A stretch of DNA of 16,394 bases from an uncultured Lachnospiraceae bacterium (GTDB taxonomy: Bacteria; Bacillota; Clostridia; Lachnospirales; Lachnospiraceae), in NCBI GenBank assembly GCA_934385475.1, contig CAKRPS010000048.1, forward strand, positions 1-16,394, read 5' to 3'. Each line of letters starts with the position of its first letter. The first letter of the stretch is position 1. A program made the position numbers and the translations under genes. Below, piece by piece: positions 5,934 to 13,593 of the stretch. The notes under the pieces were generated by a model, which saw only the letters and a program-made list of their open reading frames with translations, had not been told where the DNA came from and did no database searches.

Positions 5934-8069
5934 ATGGCAGAAAGCAAGACAGACAGAACCAAAGCCAGAAAAGCCGCAAGAGAAAAAGCGATAGCACTGG
6001 TAAGCCAGATGAGTATAGAAGAGAGAGCTTCCCAGTTGAGGTATGACGCTCCGGCGATTGCCCGTCTGGGGATTCCGACATATAACTGGTGGGGTGAAGC
6101 ACTTCACGGAGTGGCAAGAGCGGGTGTGGCGACCAGCTTTCCGCAGGCGATCGGTATGGCGGCAGCCTTTGATCCTGCTCTGCTGAAAAAGGCGGGGGAT
6201 GTGGTGGCTACAGAGGGAAGGGCAAAGTACAATGCTCTTTCCGAAGAGAACGACAGAGACATCTATAAGGGGCTGACCTTCTGGTCGCCCAATGTCAATA
6301 TTTTCAGAGACCCCAGATGGGGAAGAGGACATGAGACCTACGGAGAAGACCCTTACCTGACTTCGCGGCTTGGCGTTGCCTATGTGGAAGGCTTACAGGG
6401 GGACGGGGAAGTTTTGAAAAGTGCGGCCTGTGCAAAGCATTTTGCGGTACATTCCGGTCCTGAGGCAGTGCGGCATGAGTTCAACGCCGTGGCGAGCAAA
6501 AAGGATATGGCGGAAACCTATCTGCCGGCGTTCAAAGCCTGTGTACAGGAGGCTGGGGTTGAGGCGGTTATGGGAGCCTACAACCGGACAAACGGCGAAC
6601 CGTGCTGCGGCAGCGAAACCCTGATCAAGAAGCTTCTGCGGGGAAAATGGGGATTTGAGGGACATTATGTATCGGATTGCTGGGCGATCAAGGATTTTCA
6701 TGAGCATCACATGGTGACCCACACACCATCGGAATCGGCAGCCATGGCGATCAAGGCAGGCTGCGATATCAACTGCGGTGTCACCTATCTGCATCTTTTG
6801 AAGGCGTTAGAAGAAGGACTTGTGACAGAGGAAGAGATCACGGAGGCGGCAGTAAGGGCCTTCACGACCAGGTTCCTGTTAGGATTGTTTGATGGCAGTT
6901 CCTATGATGAGGTTCCTTATGAAAAGGTGGAATGTGAAGAACATCTCGCGGTAGCAGAAGAGATGACGCGGGAGTCAATCGTGCTTCTGAAAAATAATGG
7001 AATTCTGCCCTTGCAGGAGCACAAGGAACTTCGGACAATTGGTGTGATCGGACCTAACGCAAACAGCAGAGAGGCATTGATCGGAAATTATCACGGAACC
7101 TCCTCGCGCTATATTACAGTGCTGGAGGGAATTCAGGAAAGAGCCGGAGATGATTACAGGATTCTGTATTCGGAAGGTTCCCATCTGTTCAAGGACCGGG
7201 TGGAGACACTGGCATGGGAAAATGACCGCCTTGCCGAAGCAGTGGTGGTTGCAAAACACAGCGATGTTGTGATCTTATGTGTTGGACTTGATGAGACCCT
7301 GGAAGGAGAGGAAGGCGACACCGGAAACAGCTATGCGTCGGGAGACAAGGCAGACTTAATGCTTCCGGAATCCCAGAGAATCCTGATGAAGGCTGTTCTG
7401 GATACGGGAACGCCGGTGATCGTATGTCTGATGGCCGGAAGTGCGATAGATCTTTCAGAGGCAGACGACAGGGCAGCGGCAGTGCTTCAGACCTGGTATC
7501 CGGGTGCAAGGGGCGGCAAAAATGTAGCGGAAATTCTGTTTGGCGATGTGTCTCCATCGGGAAAATTGCCGGTTACCTTCTATCGCAGTCTGGAAGAATT
7601 GCCAGCCTTTGAGGACTATACCATGAAGGGAAGAACCTACCGCTATATGACGGGAGAAGCGCTCTATCCGTTTGGGTACGGCCTTACTTATGGGGATGTA
7701 TCAGTGCGAAGCGCAGAGCTTTTGACAAAGCAGGAGAATACACGGGATGTTGTCCTGAAGGTTACCCTGCAAAATGACGGCAAGACCGCAACGGACGAGG
7801 TTGTGCAGCTATATTGTAAGGACAGAGAATCGGCATATGCCGTTCCCAATCACAGTCTTTGTGCATTCCAGAGGGTACACCTGGGAGCGGGAGAGACGAT
7901 CAATATAGAGATGAAAGTTCCCGGATCGGCATTCTGTGCGGTGAACGAAGATGGAGAATTTATCCGGGACAGCAGAAGCTATACACTCTATGCAGGAGTG
8001 GGACAGCCGGATGCACGTACAGAAAAATTGACCGGACATCAAAGTGTTGCGATTGACATAACTTTTTGA
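5934..8069 (+). CDS. Glycoside hydrolase family 3, beta-xylosidase type
   Basis: 711 residues. The N-terminal TIM-barrel domain carries the marks of the bacterial and plant beta-xylosidase branch: YNWWGEALHGVA (50-61), TFWSPNVNIFRDPRWGRGHETYGEDPYL (115-142), KHF with Lys168-His169, and SDCWAI with Asp248 as the likely nucleophile. The second domain (about 345-585) has LLKNNGILPL, an acid-rich loop EGEEGDTGNSYASGDKADL (457-475) near the expected acid/base glutamate, WYPGARGG (521-528) and PFGYGLTY (579-586). A fibronectin-III-like domain occupies about 610-700. There is no signal peptide, so it acts in the cytoplasm on imported oligosaccharides, removing terminal xylose (or arabinose) residues. 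Beta-glucosidase activity is the main alternative. It ends the transporter operon. Confidence 0.93.
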   Translation: MAESKTDRTKARKAAREKAIALVSQMSIEERASQLRYDAPAIARLGIPTYNWWGEALHGVARAGVATSFPQAIGMAAAFDPALLKKAGDVVATEGRAKYNALSEENDRDIYKGLTFWSPNVNIFRDPRWGRGHETYGEDPYLTSRLGVAYVEGLQGDGEVLKSAACAKHFAVHSGPEAVRHEFNAVASKKDMAETYLPAFKACVQEAGVEAVMGAYNRTNGEPCCGSETLIKKLLRGKWGFEGHYVSDCWAIKDFHEHHMVTHTPSESAAMAIKAGCDINCGVTYLHLLKALEEGLVTEEEITEAAVRAFTTRFLLGLFDGSSYDEVPYEKVECEEHLAVAEEMTRESIVLLKNNGILPLQEHKELRTIGVIGPNANSREALIGNYHGTSSRYITVLEGIQERAGDDYRILYSEGSHLFKDRVETLAWENDRLAEAVVVAKHSDVVILCVGLDETLEGEEGDTGNSYASGDKADLMLPESQRILMKAVLDTGTPVIVCLMAGSAIDLSEADDRAAAVLQTWYPGARGGKNVAEILFGDVSPSGKLPVTFYRSLEELPAFEDYTMKGRTYRYMTGEALYPFGYGLTYGDVSVRSAELLTKQENTRDVVLKVTLQNDGKTATDEVVQLYCKDRESAYAVPNHSLCAFQRVHLGAGETINIEMKVPGSAFCAVNEDGEFIRDSRSYTLYAGVGQPDARTEKLTGHQSVAIDITF

Positions 8070-8084
8070 CGAACATAAGATACA

Positions 8085-8114
8085 AAGAGGAGTCGCCTTG
8101 TGGTGACTCCTCTT
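8085..8114. terminator. Bidirectional terminator between the GH3 gene and pyrI
   Basis: AAGAGGAGTCGCC (8085-8097) pairs with GGTGACTCCTCTT (8102-8114) with one G-T wobble around a TTGT loop. The + strand lacks a long T-run. On the - strand the stem is followed by a T-rich stretch (TTTGTATCTT). It probably ends both the sugar operon and the converging pyrBI transcript. Confidence 0.8.
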
Positions 8115-8129
8115 GTGTACTTGGAAATT

Positions 8130-8145
8130 GTTTGCCTTAGCAAAC
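8130..8145. other. Small hairpin just past pyrI
   Basis: GTTTGC (8130-8135) and GCAAAC (8140-8145) form a perfect 6-bp stem with a CTTA loop, four bases beyond the pyrI stop. It may act as a minor 3'-end structure for the pyrBI message. It is too short to be a confident terminator alone. Confidence 0.4.
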
Positions 8146-8148
8146 TTA

Positions 8149-8580
8149 TTAATAGGAATCACTCGCTTTTTCCTCACAGTATTTGCAGCGATAGATTTCT
8201 TTCTTTTCGTCGGAAAGCACAAAAATATGGGGTAGTCCTTGTTCGATGGATGTGATACAGCGGGGATTTTTGCACTTAATGACATTCTTTACCTCTTTGG
8301 GGAGAACCAGTTCCTTTTTGTCTACGATTTCACCGTCCTTGATCACGTTCACCGTGATGTTGTGGTCTATGAATGCCAGAATATCCAGATCCAGTGTGTT
8401 GATGTCACATTCTACTTTCAGGATATCTTTCTTGCCCATTTTGTTGCTGCGTGCATTTTTGATGATGGCTACCGTGCAGTCAAGCTTGTCCAGCTGTAGA
8501 TGGTGATAGATGGAAAGGCTTTTGCCGGCGGCGATATGGTCAAGAACAAAACCTTCTTCAATTTTTCCTACATTTAACAT
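8149..8580 (-). CDS. pyrI: Aspartate carbamoyltransferase regulatory subunit
   Basis: 143 residues from the ATG at 8580. This start is preferred over the ATG at 8592 because GAGG lies 6 nt before it, while the upstream ATG has no site and adds four residues outside the family pattern. The N-terminal allosteric domain has the PyrI features IEEGFVLDHI (7-16) and GKKDILKVE (49-57). The C-terminal zinc domain has the four ligands Cys103, Cys108, Cys132 and Cys135 in the CxxxxC...CxxC pattern. PyrI binds nucleotides (in enteric bacteria CTP inhibits and ATP activates) and links catalytic trimers of PyrB. It lies about 100 nt downstream of pyrB on the same strand. The intergenic hairpins may adjust its translation. 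Confidence 0.95.
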   Translation of the reverse strand: MLNVGKIEEGFVLDHIAAGKSLSIYHHLQLDKLDCTVAIIKNARSNKMGKKDILKVECDINTLDLDILAFIDHNITVNVIKDGEIVDKKELVLPKEVKNVIKCKNPRCITSIEQGLPHIFVLSDEKKEIYRCKYCEEKASDSY

Positions 8581-8595
8581 AATAATCCTCATTTC

Positions 8596-8614
8596 TGCGC
8601 ACGTTCTTTGCGCA
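8596..8614 (-). promoter_or_regulatory. Hairpin at the pyrI translation start
   Basis: TGCGCA (8609-8614) and TGCGCA (8596-8601) pair perfectly around a 7-nt loop. On the - strand this GC-rich stem ends a few bases before the GAGG ribosome site of pyrI. It could tune pyrI translation or mark an RNA cleavage point. It is directly visible as an inverted repeat; its role is inferred. Confidence 0.45.
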
Positions 8615-8639
8615 CACTAATTTTTCCTCTCCATAAACA

Positions 8640-8668
8640 GCTATTTGTCTTGCTCTGAAACAAATAGC
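8640..8668 (-). other. Inverted repeat just past pyrB
   Basis: GCTATTTGT (8640-8648) and ACAAATAGC (8660-8668) form a perfect 9-bp stem with an 11-nt loop, 12 nt after the pyrB stop. No T-run follows on the - strand, so full termination is unlikely. It may protect the 3' end of the pyrB message and set the ratio of catalytic to regulatory subunits. Confidence 0.5.
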
Positions 8669-8680
8669 AGATGGGCGATG

Positions 8681-9595
8681 TTATACGGTTATTCCGAGCA
8701 GCGTGAGGATCAGTGCCATACGCACATAGACGCCGTACTGTGCCTGCTTGAAATACACTGCCCGTGGATCCTCGTCGACCTCCACCGAGATTTCATTGAC
8801 ACGGGGAAGAGGATGCAGGATCAGCATATCCGGCTTGGCAGCCTCTAATTTTTCCTTGTTCAGAATATAGAAATCTTTGAGTCTTACATAGTCTTCTTCG
8901 TTGAAGAAACGTTCCTTCTGTACACGGGTCATATACAGGAGATCAAGCTGGGGCATAGAATCTTCCAGACGGATGACTTCCTCAAAGGCAATTCCCTTTT
9001 CGGTCAGCATATCCGTGATATAATCCGGTACCTTGAGTTCCGGTGGAGAGATGAAAACGAAGCGGATGTCTGGATAACGGATCAACGCATTGATCAGGGA
9101 ATGAACGGTTCTGCCGAATTTCAGGTCCCCGCACAGCCCAATGGTAAAGTTGCTTAATCTGCCCTTCAGGGAACGGATCGTAAGCAGATCGGTCAAGGTC
9201 TGGGTAGGATGCTGGTGACCGCCGTCTCCTGCGTTGATAACGGGAATGCCGGAATGGCTTGCGGCAACCATGGGAGCACCCTCCTTGGGGTGGCGCATAG
9301 CGCAGATGTCAGCATAACAGGAGATAATGCGAATGGTATCGGAGACGCTTTCTCCTTTGGAAGCGGAAGAGGAGCCGGCATCGGAGAAGCCGAGTACCTT
9401 TCCACCAAGATTAAGCATAGCAGCCTCGAAGCTCAGACGGGTACGGGTGCTTGGCTCATAAAAGCAGGTGGCGAGCTTCTTGCCCTCGCAGGCATGAGCG
9501 TACTTGGCCGGGTCTTTCTCGATGTCGTTAGCCAGGTCAAAAAGATTGTTTAGTTCTTCCACCGAAAAATCAAGTGGGTTCATTAGATGGCGCAT
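8681..9595 (-). CDS. pyrB: Aspartate carbamoyltransferase catalytic subunit
   Basis: 304 residues, full length for the family. The carbamoyl-phosphate motif is at 47-53 (EPSTRTR), followed by [11 protein letters not shown]. The mobile loop has SSASKGES (76-83) with Lys80, and [11 protein letters not shown] (127-137) and HPLPRVNEI near the C-terminus complete the active site. It condenses carbamoyl phosphate with aspartate to carbamoyl aspartate, the committed step of pyrimidine synthesis, in the cytosol. AAGGAG 7 nt upstream fixes the start. pyrI follows, so the product should be the allosteric PyrB/PyrI holoenzyme. No PyrR binding-loop sequence is evident in the short leader. A terminator for the upstream nitroreductase ends about 45 nt before the start. 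Confidence 0.98.
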   Translation of the reverse strand: MRHLMNPLDFSVEELNNLFDLANDIEKDPAKYAHACEGKKLATCFYEPSTRTRLSFEAAMLNLGGKVLGFSDAGSSSASKGESVSDTIRIISCYADICAMRHPKEGAPMVAASHSGIPVINAGDGGHQHPTQTLTDLLTIRSLKGRLSNFTIGLCGDLKFGRTVHSLINALIRYPDIRFVFISPPELKVPDYITDMLTEKGIAFEEVIRLEDSMPQLDLLYMTRVQKERFFNEEDYVRLKDFYILNKEKLEAAKPDMLILHPLPRVNEISVEVDEDPRAVYFKQAQYGVYVRMALILTLLGITV

Positions 9596-9610
9596 GATTA
9601 TTCTCCTTGT

Positions 9611-9636
9611 GAGTTTATAGTTTGATCAAAAAACTC
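9611..9636 (-). promoter_or_regulatory. Leader inverted repeat upstream of pyrB
   Basis: GAGTTT (9611-9616) and AAACTC (9631-9636) flank the palindrome TTTGATCAAA. On the - strand the repeat ends immediately before the ACAAGGAG ribosome site of pyrB. A TATAAA within it is a possible -10 box with a poor -35 partner. It could be an operator, a weak leader hairpin or part of the terminator-proximal sequence. The evidence does not separate these. Confidence 0.35.
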
Positions 9637-9640
9637 ATAA

Positions 9641-9669
9641 AAATAGAAGAGAAAAAATCTCTTCTATTT
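9641..9669 (-). terminator. Terminator after the nitroreductase gene
   Basis: An 11-bp stem built on AATAGAAGAG (9642-9651) and CTCTTCTATT (9659-9668), extended by one A-T pair, with a 7-nt loop. On the - strand it is followed by a T-run. It lies 10 nt past the nitroreductase stop and directly upstream of the pyrB leader, so read-through here would feed pyrBI. Confidence 0.75.
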
Positions 9670-9678
9670 CTATTTTCC

Positions 9679-10221
9679 TTATGATTGAAATGTTAAAAGA
9701 TCCGAAACAGGTTTCCGCTTCGGTGCTGCCGGTGCTTCATCGGGATATCCGATAGGAATCAAAGCGATCAGTTCGCGATCCTCGGGAATGGAAAGAAGAG
9801 AGGATACAGTATCCTGATCAAACAGTCCCATGATGACTGAACCAATTCCTTTTTCGTGGGCTGACAGACAGAAGGTCTGGGATGCGACACCGGCATCAAA
9901 CATCTGCCAGGTATCGTTACGGAAAGTGCTGTAAGAGCCATCACGTTCAAAACCGCTGCGGTTTTTGATGACGGTAACAGCAATCAGCATAGGTGCTGCG
10001 GCAATAATATTGCCGTTGCCCGGGAAAATAGAGGTTCCCTCTTTGGCGATGCGGTCTTTCAGAGCACCTTCTACCGCGATGTAGCGGGTGATCTGTGTAT
10101 GTTTCCAACTGGGAGCATAGGATGCAAGTTCAATGATCTCTTCCAACAGTTCGTGAGGAACCGGATCAGATTTGAACCTGCGGATACTTCTACGTCCAAG
10201 AATACATTCTGTTGCATTCAT
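9679..10221 (-). CDS. Nitroreductase-family flavoprotein
   Basis: 180 residues. The N-terminal CILGRRSIRRF (6-16) is the FMN-phosphate contact motif of the nitroreductase fold. ASYAPSWKHTQITRYIAVEG (33-52) is the variant of the usual APSGGNxQPW segment common in clostridial members. EKGIGSVIMG in the second half and the C-terminal PIGYPDEAPAAPKRKP match the family closing strand. These are cytosolic FMN enzymes using NAD(P)H to reduce nitro, quinone or related compounds. The physiological substrate cannot be read from sequence. A strong AAGGAGG site 8 nt upstream supports the start. It has its own promoter and terminator, so it is probably monocistronic. Confidence 0.92.
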   Translation of the reverse strand: MNATECILGRRSIRRFKSDPVPHELLEEIIELASYAPSWKHTQITRYIAVEGALKDRIAKEGTSIFPGNGNIIAAAPMLIAVTVIKNRSGFERDGSYSTFRNDTWQMFDAGVASQTFCLSAHEKGIGSVIMGLFDQDTVSSLLSIPEDRELIALIPIGYPDEAPAAPKRKPVSDLLTFQS

Positions 10222-10280
10222 TTTGTATACCTCCTTGCTTATCCTGCGTATTTAGTTACGTTTCTTTCTATATCTTGTAT

Positions 10281-10309
10281 ATCATATCATATAGAAAAAG
10301 GGGTTTCAA
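10281..10309 (-). promoter_or_regulatory. Promoter of the nitroreductase gene
   Basis: On the - strand, TTGAAA (10309-10304) and TATGAT (10286-10281) are separated by exactly 17 bp, a good housekeeping-sigma match (5 of 6 at each box). The leader would be about 50 nt, ending in the AAGGAGG ribosome site. Confidence 0.7.
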
Positions 10310-10342
10310 GATGAGAGAGGGAATATTTTGCAGGCAATGCGA

Positions 10343-10371
10343 TTGTAGAAAAGAGGGGGGTATGGTATAGT
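10343..10371 (+). promoter_or_regulatory. Probable promoter of the PH-domain gene
   Basis: TATAGT (10366-10371), preceded by TGG, is a 5/6 match to the -10 box. TTGTAG (10343-10348) sits 17 bp upstream as a weak -35. It lies about 80 nt before the gene start and is oriented away from the divergent nitroreductase. Confidence 0.5.
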
Positions 10372-10454
10372 GGAGAGTACAAGCAGACAATTGCACACTT
10401 TATTATGATGATATATTGGTGGCGCAGTGATTGGAGAAAAGGAGAGAGAAAATA

Positions 10455-10892
10455 ATGCAGGAGCAGGATAAGAAGATAGAATCGGAAGAAATGCAGGATA
10501 TGGTGGAAAAGGAAGGGGAGCAGAAGGAGTTTGTTGAGAGAAAGCGTTGGCTGTTTCTGGGACTTCCGTTTACCTTTACGAAATATACGGTAAATGAGGA
10601 GGTCATCACAATCAATTCCGGTTTTCTGAGCACAAAAGAAAACGACTGTTATTTATATAAGATACAGGATGTGGAGCTGATCACCAGTCTGGCAGAGCGG
10701 ATCGTAGGTGTCGGTACTGTGGCATGTTACACAGGCGATAACACGCATCCGCAGCTTTTTATCACACATGTAAAGCATGCGAAGGAGATCAAAGACTTCA
10801 TCCTTCGTGCTTCCGAGGTGGCAAGAAGAAAACGTCGTACCATGAATACGTTGAATATTGATGCGGCAGATTTTGAGGATGGAGATATCTGA
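10455..10892 (+). CDS. Bacterial PH-domain (bPH2) protein
   Basis: 145 residues from the ATG at 10455, with GGAG 10 nt upstream. An in-frame TTG at 10431 is unlikely because it falls within the purine-rich ribosome-site region. Residues 1-30 are charged and helical, and 35-120 form the PH-like fold: TKYTVNEEVITINSGFLSTKENDCYLYKIQDVEL, then the hallmark RIVGVGTVACYTGDNTHPQLFITHVKHAKEIKDFI. The YdbS/YdbT proteins with this domain carry membrane helices. This one has none, so it is a free cytosolic or peripheral version ending in a basic stretch (RRKRR at 124-128). Function unknown. It converges on the membrane-protein gene with a 20-nt gap and no visible terminator. Confidence 0.85.
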   Translation: MQEQDKKIESEEMQDMVEKEGEQKEFVERKRWLFLGLPFTFTKYTVNEEVITINSGFLSTKENDCYLYKIQDVELITSLAERIVGVGTVACYTGDNTHPQLFITHVKHAKEIKDFILRASEVARRKRRTMNTLNIDAADFEDGDI

Positions 10893-10912
10893 TTATAAAA
10901 TTAAATCTGCAT

Positions 10913-11317
10913 TTATTTGTCTGATTCGCGGAGAAGGCGCTCGAACAAAAGCCCGGAGATGAACCAGCAGGGTGCATAGTCCAGACGGATCAGACTGGCA
11001 CAGTTCCATTTGGATTTCTCGTAGTTCCAGGGACAGAGACTGCGCTTTTGCAGAAGGCTGCCTGTCACATATTCGCCTGTGAAGATCAGGAGGGCGTATA
11101 CGGTACCGCGGAACAGGAAGCTCCTTTTGCGCATAAGGCGGCTCAGAGGCTCCAGAAATGCGGCCATGCCGTAGATCGGGAACATCCAGATGGAAGTTGT
11201 GCCGGGAAGTTTGTAATTTCGTCTGCGGAATGCGTGGAAGGAGGTAAAGGTAATCTCCAGAAACCAGCCAAGCAGTCCGCAATGAATATAATTGTGAATA
11301 AATTTTCTCATACGCAT
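10913..11317 (-). CDS. Small membrane protein, CmpB / 'ABC transporter type IV' family
   Basis: 134 residues from the ATG at 11317. Three or four hydrophobic segments are seen (about 8-24, 42-58, 68-90 and 110-126). GWFLEI near the N-terminus and GEYVTGSLLQKRSLCPWNYEKSKWNCASLIRLDY (81-114) fit the family pattern, in which the usual text is close to EYxTGxxLEK...WDYS...N..G.I.L. Such proteins are labelled putative ABC permeases, but a transport role is not demonstrated. The start is uncertain: there is no clear ribosome site at 11317 or at the in-frame ATG at 11347, and the reading frame stays open to 11497, which would overlap folC. The family match begins at about 11317. It is divergent from folC. 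Confidence 0.72.
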   Translation of the reverse strand: MRMRKFIHNYIHCGLLGWFLEITFTSFHAFRRRNYKLPGTTSIWMFPIYGMAAFLEPLSRLMRKRSFLFRGTVYALLIFTGEYVTGSLLQKRSLCPWNYEKSKWNCASLIRLDYAPCWFISGLLFERLLRESDK

Positions 11318-11406
11318 AGTATTTACAGATAAAGTTAAAAAATACATGAAGTTGTAACAATTCAGAAATCCGTTCGAGACGGTACGGCAGGAAGAGAGGC
11401 ACAGCA

Positions 11407-12750
11407 TTGAATTACAGAGAGGCAATGGATTATATAGAAGAAATCGGACAGTACGGAAGTGTTCTCGGACTGGAATCGATAAGAGAGCTCTGTGCAAGAG
11501 TGGGGAATCCGCAGGATCAACTGAAATTTGTACATATTGCGGGAACGAACGGCAAGGGCTCGGTTCTCGCGTATATATCTACCGTGCTGACCACTGCGGG
11601 ATACAAGGTGGGAAGATATATATCCCCGACCATTACCGATTACCGGGAGCGGTTTCAGATCAATGGGAAATTTATCACACAGTCGGGTTTTTGCAAGTAT
11701 CTGGAGCAGGTGAAGGCTGCGGCAGAGGAAATGACACAGGCAGGACTGCCACATCCTACGCCGTTTGAGGTGGAAACAGCGGTCGCATTTCTGTATTTTC
11801 TGGACAAACAGTGTGATATCGTAGTTCTGGAGACCGGGCTGGGAGGTGCGCTGGATGCCACTAATATTGTAAAGACAACGGTGGCGGCTGTTTTTGCTTC
11901 GATCAGCAGGGATCATATGGGGATTCTGGGAGATACGCTGGAAAAGATTGCGACAGTCAAAGCAGGCATCATGAAGGACGGGTGTTATGTAATTGTCGGA
12001 AAGCAGCAACCGGAGGTTATGAAAATCCTGAAACAGGCGGCACTGCTTCGGAAATGCAAGTTATATACGGCAGATCCGGCGAGGGCAAAGAATCTCTATT
12101 ATGGAATGACGAAGCAGCGCTTTAGCTATGGAAGATATAAGAATCTGGAAATCAGTATGCTGGGGCAGTTTCAGATAGAAAATGCGGTGATTGCGGTAGA
12201 GACGATAGAAGTGCTCGCAAAAGCGGGGTTTCCGGTTAAGGAAGAGGAGCTTCGCAGGGGGCTGTTGGAGACGTGCTGGCCCGGAAGATTTTCTGTTATC
12301 GGAAAGAAGCCTGTTTTCATAGCAGACGGAGCGCACAATGAGGATGCATCTGTGCGCCTTGCAGAGAGCCTGCGTTTTTATTTTTCAGATAAGAAGCTGA
12401 TCTACATTCTGGGGATGCTCAAGGATAAGGAATACGAAAAGGTGATCCACAATACCTGTGGAATGGCAGAGCATATTATCACAGTAACGCCACCGATCGC
12501 TGAGAGGGCAATGCCTGCCTATGAGCTGGCACAGGCGGTCAGGGAGTGTAATGAAAATGTGACGGTTGCGGACAGTGTGCAGGAGGCAGTGGAGATGTCC
12601 TATCTGCTGGCGGCAAGAGAGAAGGATGCGGTGATCGTAGCCTTTGGTTCCCTGTCATATCTGGGAGAACTGTTATATGTAGTAGAGCATCGGGACGTGA
12701 TAAAAAGAGACGATCACGGAAGTTTGCCGGAAGGGACGAATGAAATATGA
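11407..12750 (+). CDS. folC: Dihydrofolate synthase / folylpolyglutamate synthase
   Basis: 447 residues starting at a TTG codon. The family start MNYREAMDYI begins exactly there, and GAGAGG lies about 8 nt upstream. The ATP loop GTNGKGS is at 46-52. LETGLGGALDATN (141-153), SRDHMGILGDTLEKIATVKAGIMK (167-190), GQFQIENA (253-260), WPGRF (291-295) and ADGAHNEDA (306-314) are the Mur-ligase-like signature segments. It adds glutamate to dihydropteroate and, in most bacteria, extends the polyglutamate tail, using ATP in the cytosol. It is the first gene of the folate cluster and overlaps folP by four bases (ATGA), implying translational coupling. The rare TTG start may hold its expression low. Confidence 0.96.
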   Translation: MNYREAMDYIEEIGQYGSVLGLESIRELCARVGNPQDQLKFVHIAGTNGKGSVLAYISTVLTTAGYKVGRYISPTITDYRERFQINGKFITQSGFCKYLEQVKAAAEEMTQAGLPHPTPFEVETAVAFLYFLDKQCDIVVLETGLGGALDATNIVKTTVAAVFASISRDHMGILGDTLEKIATVKAGIMKDGCYVIVGKQQPEVMKILKQAALLRKCKLYTADPARAKNLYYGMTKQRFSYGRYKNLEISMLGQFQIENAVIAVETIEVLAKAGFPVKEEELRRGLLETCWPGRFSVIGKKPVFIADGAHNEDASVRLAESLRFYFSDKKLIYILGMLKDKEYEKVIHNTCGMAEHIITVTPPIAERAMPAYELAQAVRECNENVTVADSVQEAVEMSYLLAAREKDAVIVAFGSLSYLGELLYVVEHRDVIKRDDHGSLPEGTNEI

Positions 12751-13574
12751 GAATTGGACAGAGGGAATTTAAGGATAGCGGACATACCTATGTGATGGGA
12801 ATTCTGAATGTGACACCGGATTCTTTTTCGGATGGGGGACGTTATAACGAGATGGACAAGGCACTCCGCCATGTGGAAGAAATGATTGCGGAGGGTATGG
12901 ACATTGTGGATGTCGGTGGTGAATCCACAAGACAGGGATATACCTTACTGTCGGATGAAGAGGAAATCAGTCGTGTGGTACCAGTAATTGAGAAAATTAA
13001 AAGTGAATTTAATATTCCGATTTCCCTGGATACCTATAAATCCAGGGTAGCAAAAGCGGGAATTGCGGCAGGGGCAGACCTGATCAATGATATCTGGGGG
13101 CTCAAGTATGATCCGGAGCTGGCGAAGGTGATAGCGGATGCAAAGATTCCCTGTTGTCTGATGCATAACCGGAAAGAGCCGGACTATGGAAACTATATGG
13201 AGGATGTACTGCAGGATCTGCGGGAGACTTTGGACATTGCGCATCAGGCAGGAATTGCCGATGAGCAGATCATGCTGGATCCCGGTGTGGGCTTTGGCAA
13301 GACCTATGAAAACAATCTTGAGATTATAGCAAGGTTGGATATGCTGGGAACGTTGGGGTATCCGGTACTTCTCGGAACGAGTCGGAAATCTGTGATCGGT
13401 CTTACCCTTGATCTTCCGGCAGGAGAAAGAGTGGAAGGCACACTGGTGACAACCGTGTATGGGGTGCTGAAAGGGGCATCCTATGTGAGGGTGCATGATG
13501 TCAGGGAGAATGTGCGCGCGATCAAGATGGCCGAAGCGATCCGGGACAGCGTAAAGGCACAGACAGATAATTAG
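12747..13574 (+). CDS. folP: Dihydropteroate synthase
   Basis: 275 residues, a complete TIM barrel. Motifs: MGILNVTPDSFSDGG (17-31), DVGGESTR (55-62), LDT (94-96), NDI (114-116), LMH (138-140), DPGVGFGKT (178-186), GTSRKS (210-215) and RVHDV (248-252). It joins 6-hydroxymethyl-dihydropterin pyrophosphate to p-aminobenzoate and is the target of sulfonamides. One odd residue: after GGESTR the family almost always has Pro-Gly, but here it is Gln63-Gly64. The start overlaps the folC stop by four bases. folBK follows after a 19-nt gap. Confidence 0.97.
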   Translation: MRIGQREFKDSGHTYVMGILNVTPDSFSDGGRYNEMDKALRHVEEMIAEGMDIVDVGGESTRQGYTLLSDEEEISRVVPVIEKIKSEFNIPISLDTYKSRVAKAGIAAGADLINDIWGLKYDPELAKVIADAKIPCCLMHNRKEPDYGNYMEDVLQDLRETLDIAHQAGIADEQIMLDPGVGFGKTYENNLEIIARLDMLGTLGYPVLLGTSRKSVIGLTLDLPAGERVEGTLVTTVYGVLKGASYVRVHDVRENVRAIKMAEAIRDSVKAQTDN

Positions 13575-13593
13575 AAGATTGGTGGGAAGAAAG

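Noticed and set aside
10893..11402. 169-residue alternative frame on - over the small membrane-protein gene
   Set aside because: The other frame (to stop at 10913) carries the family motifs and hydrophobic segments; this one does not resemble a protein family.
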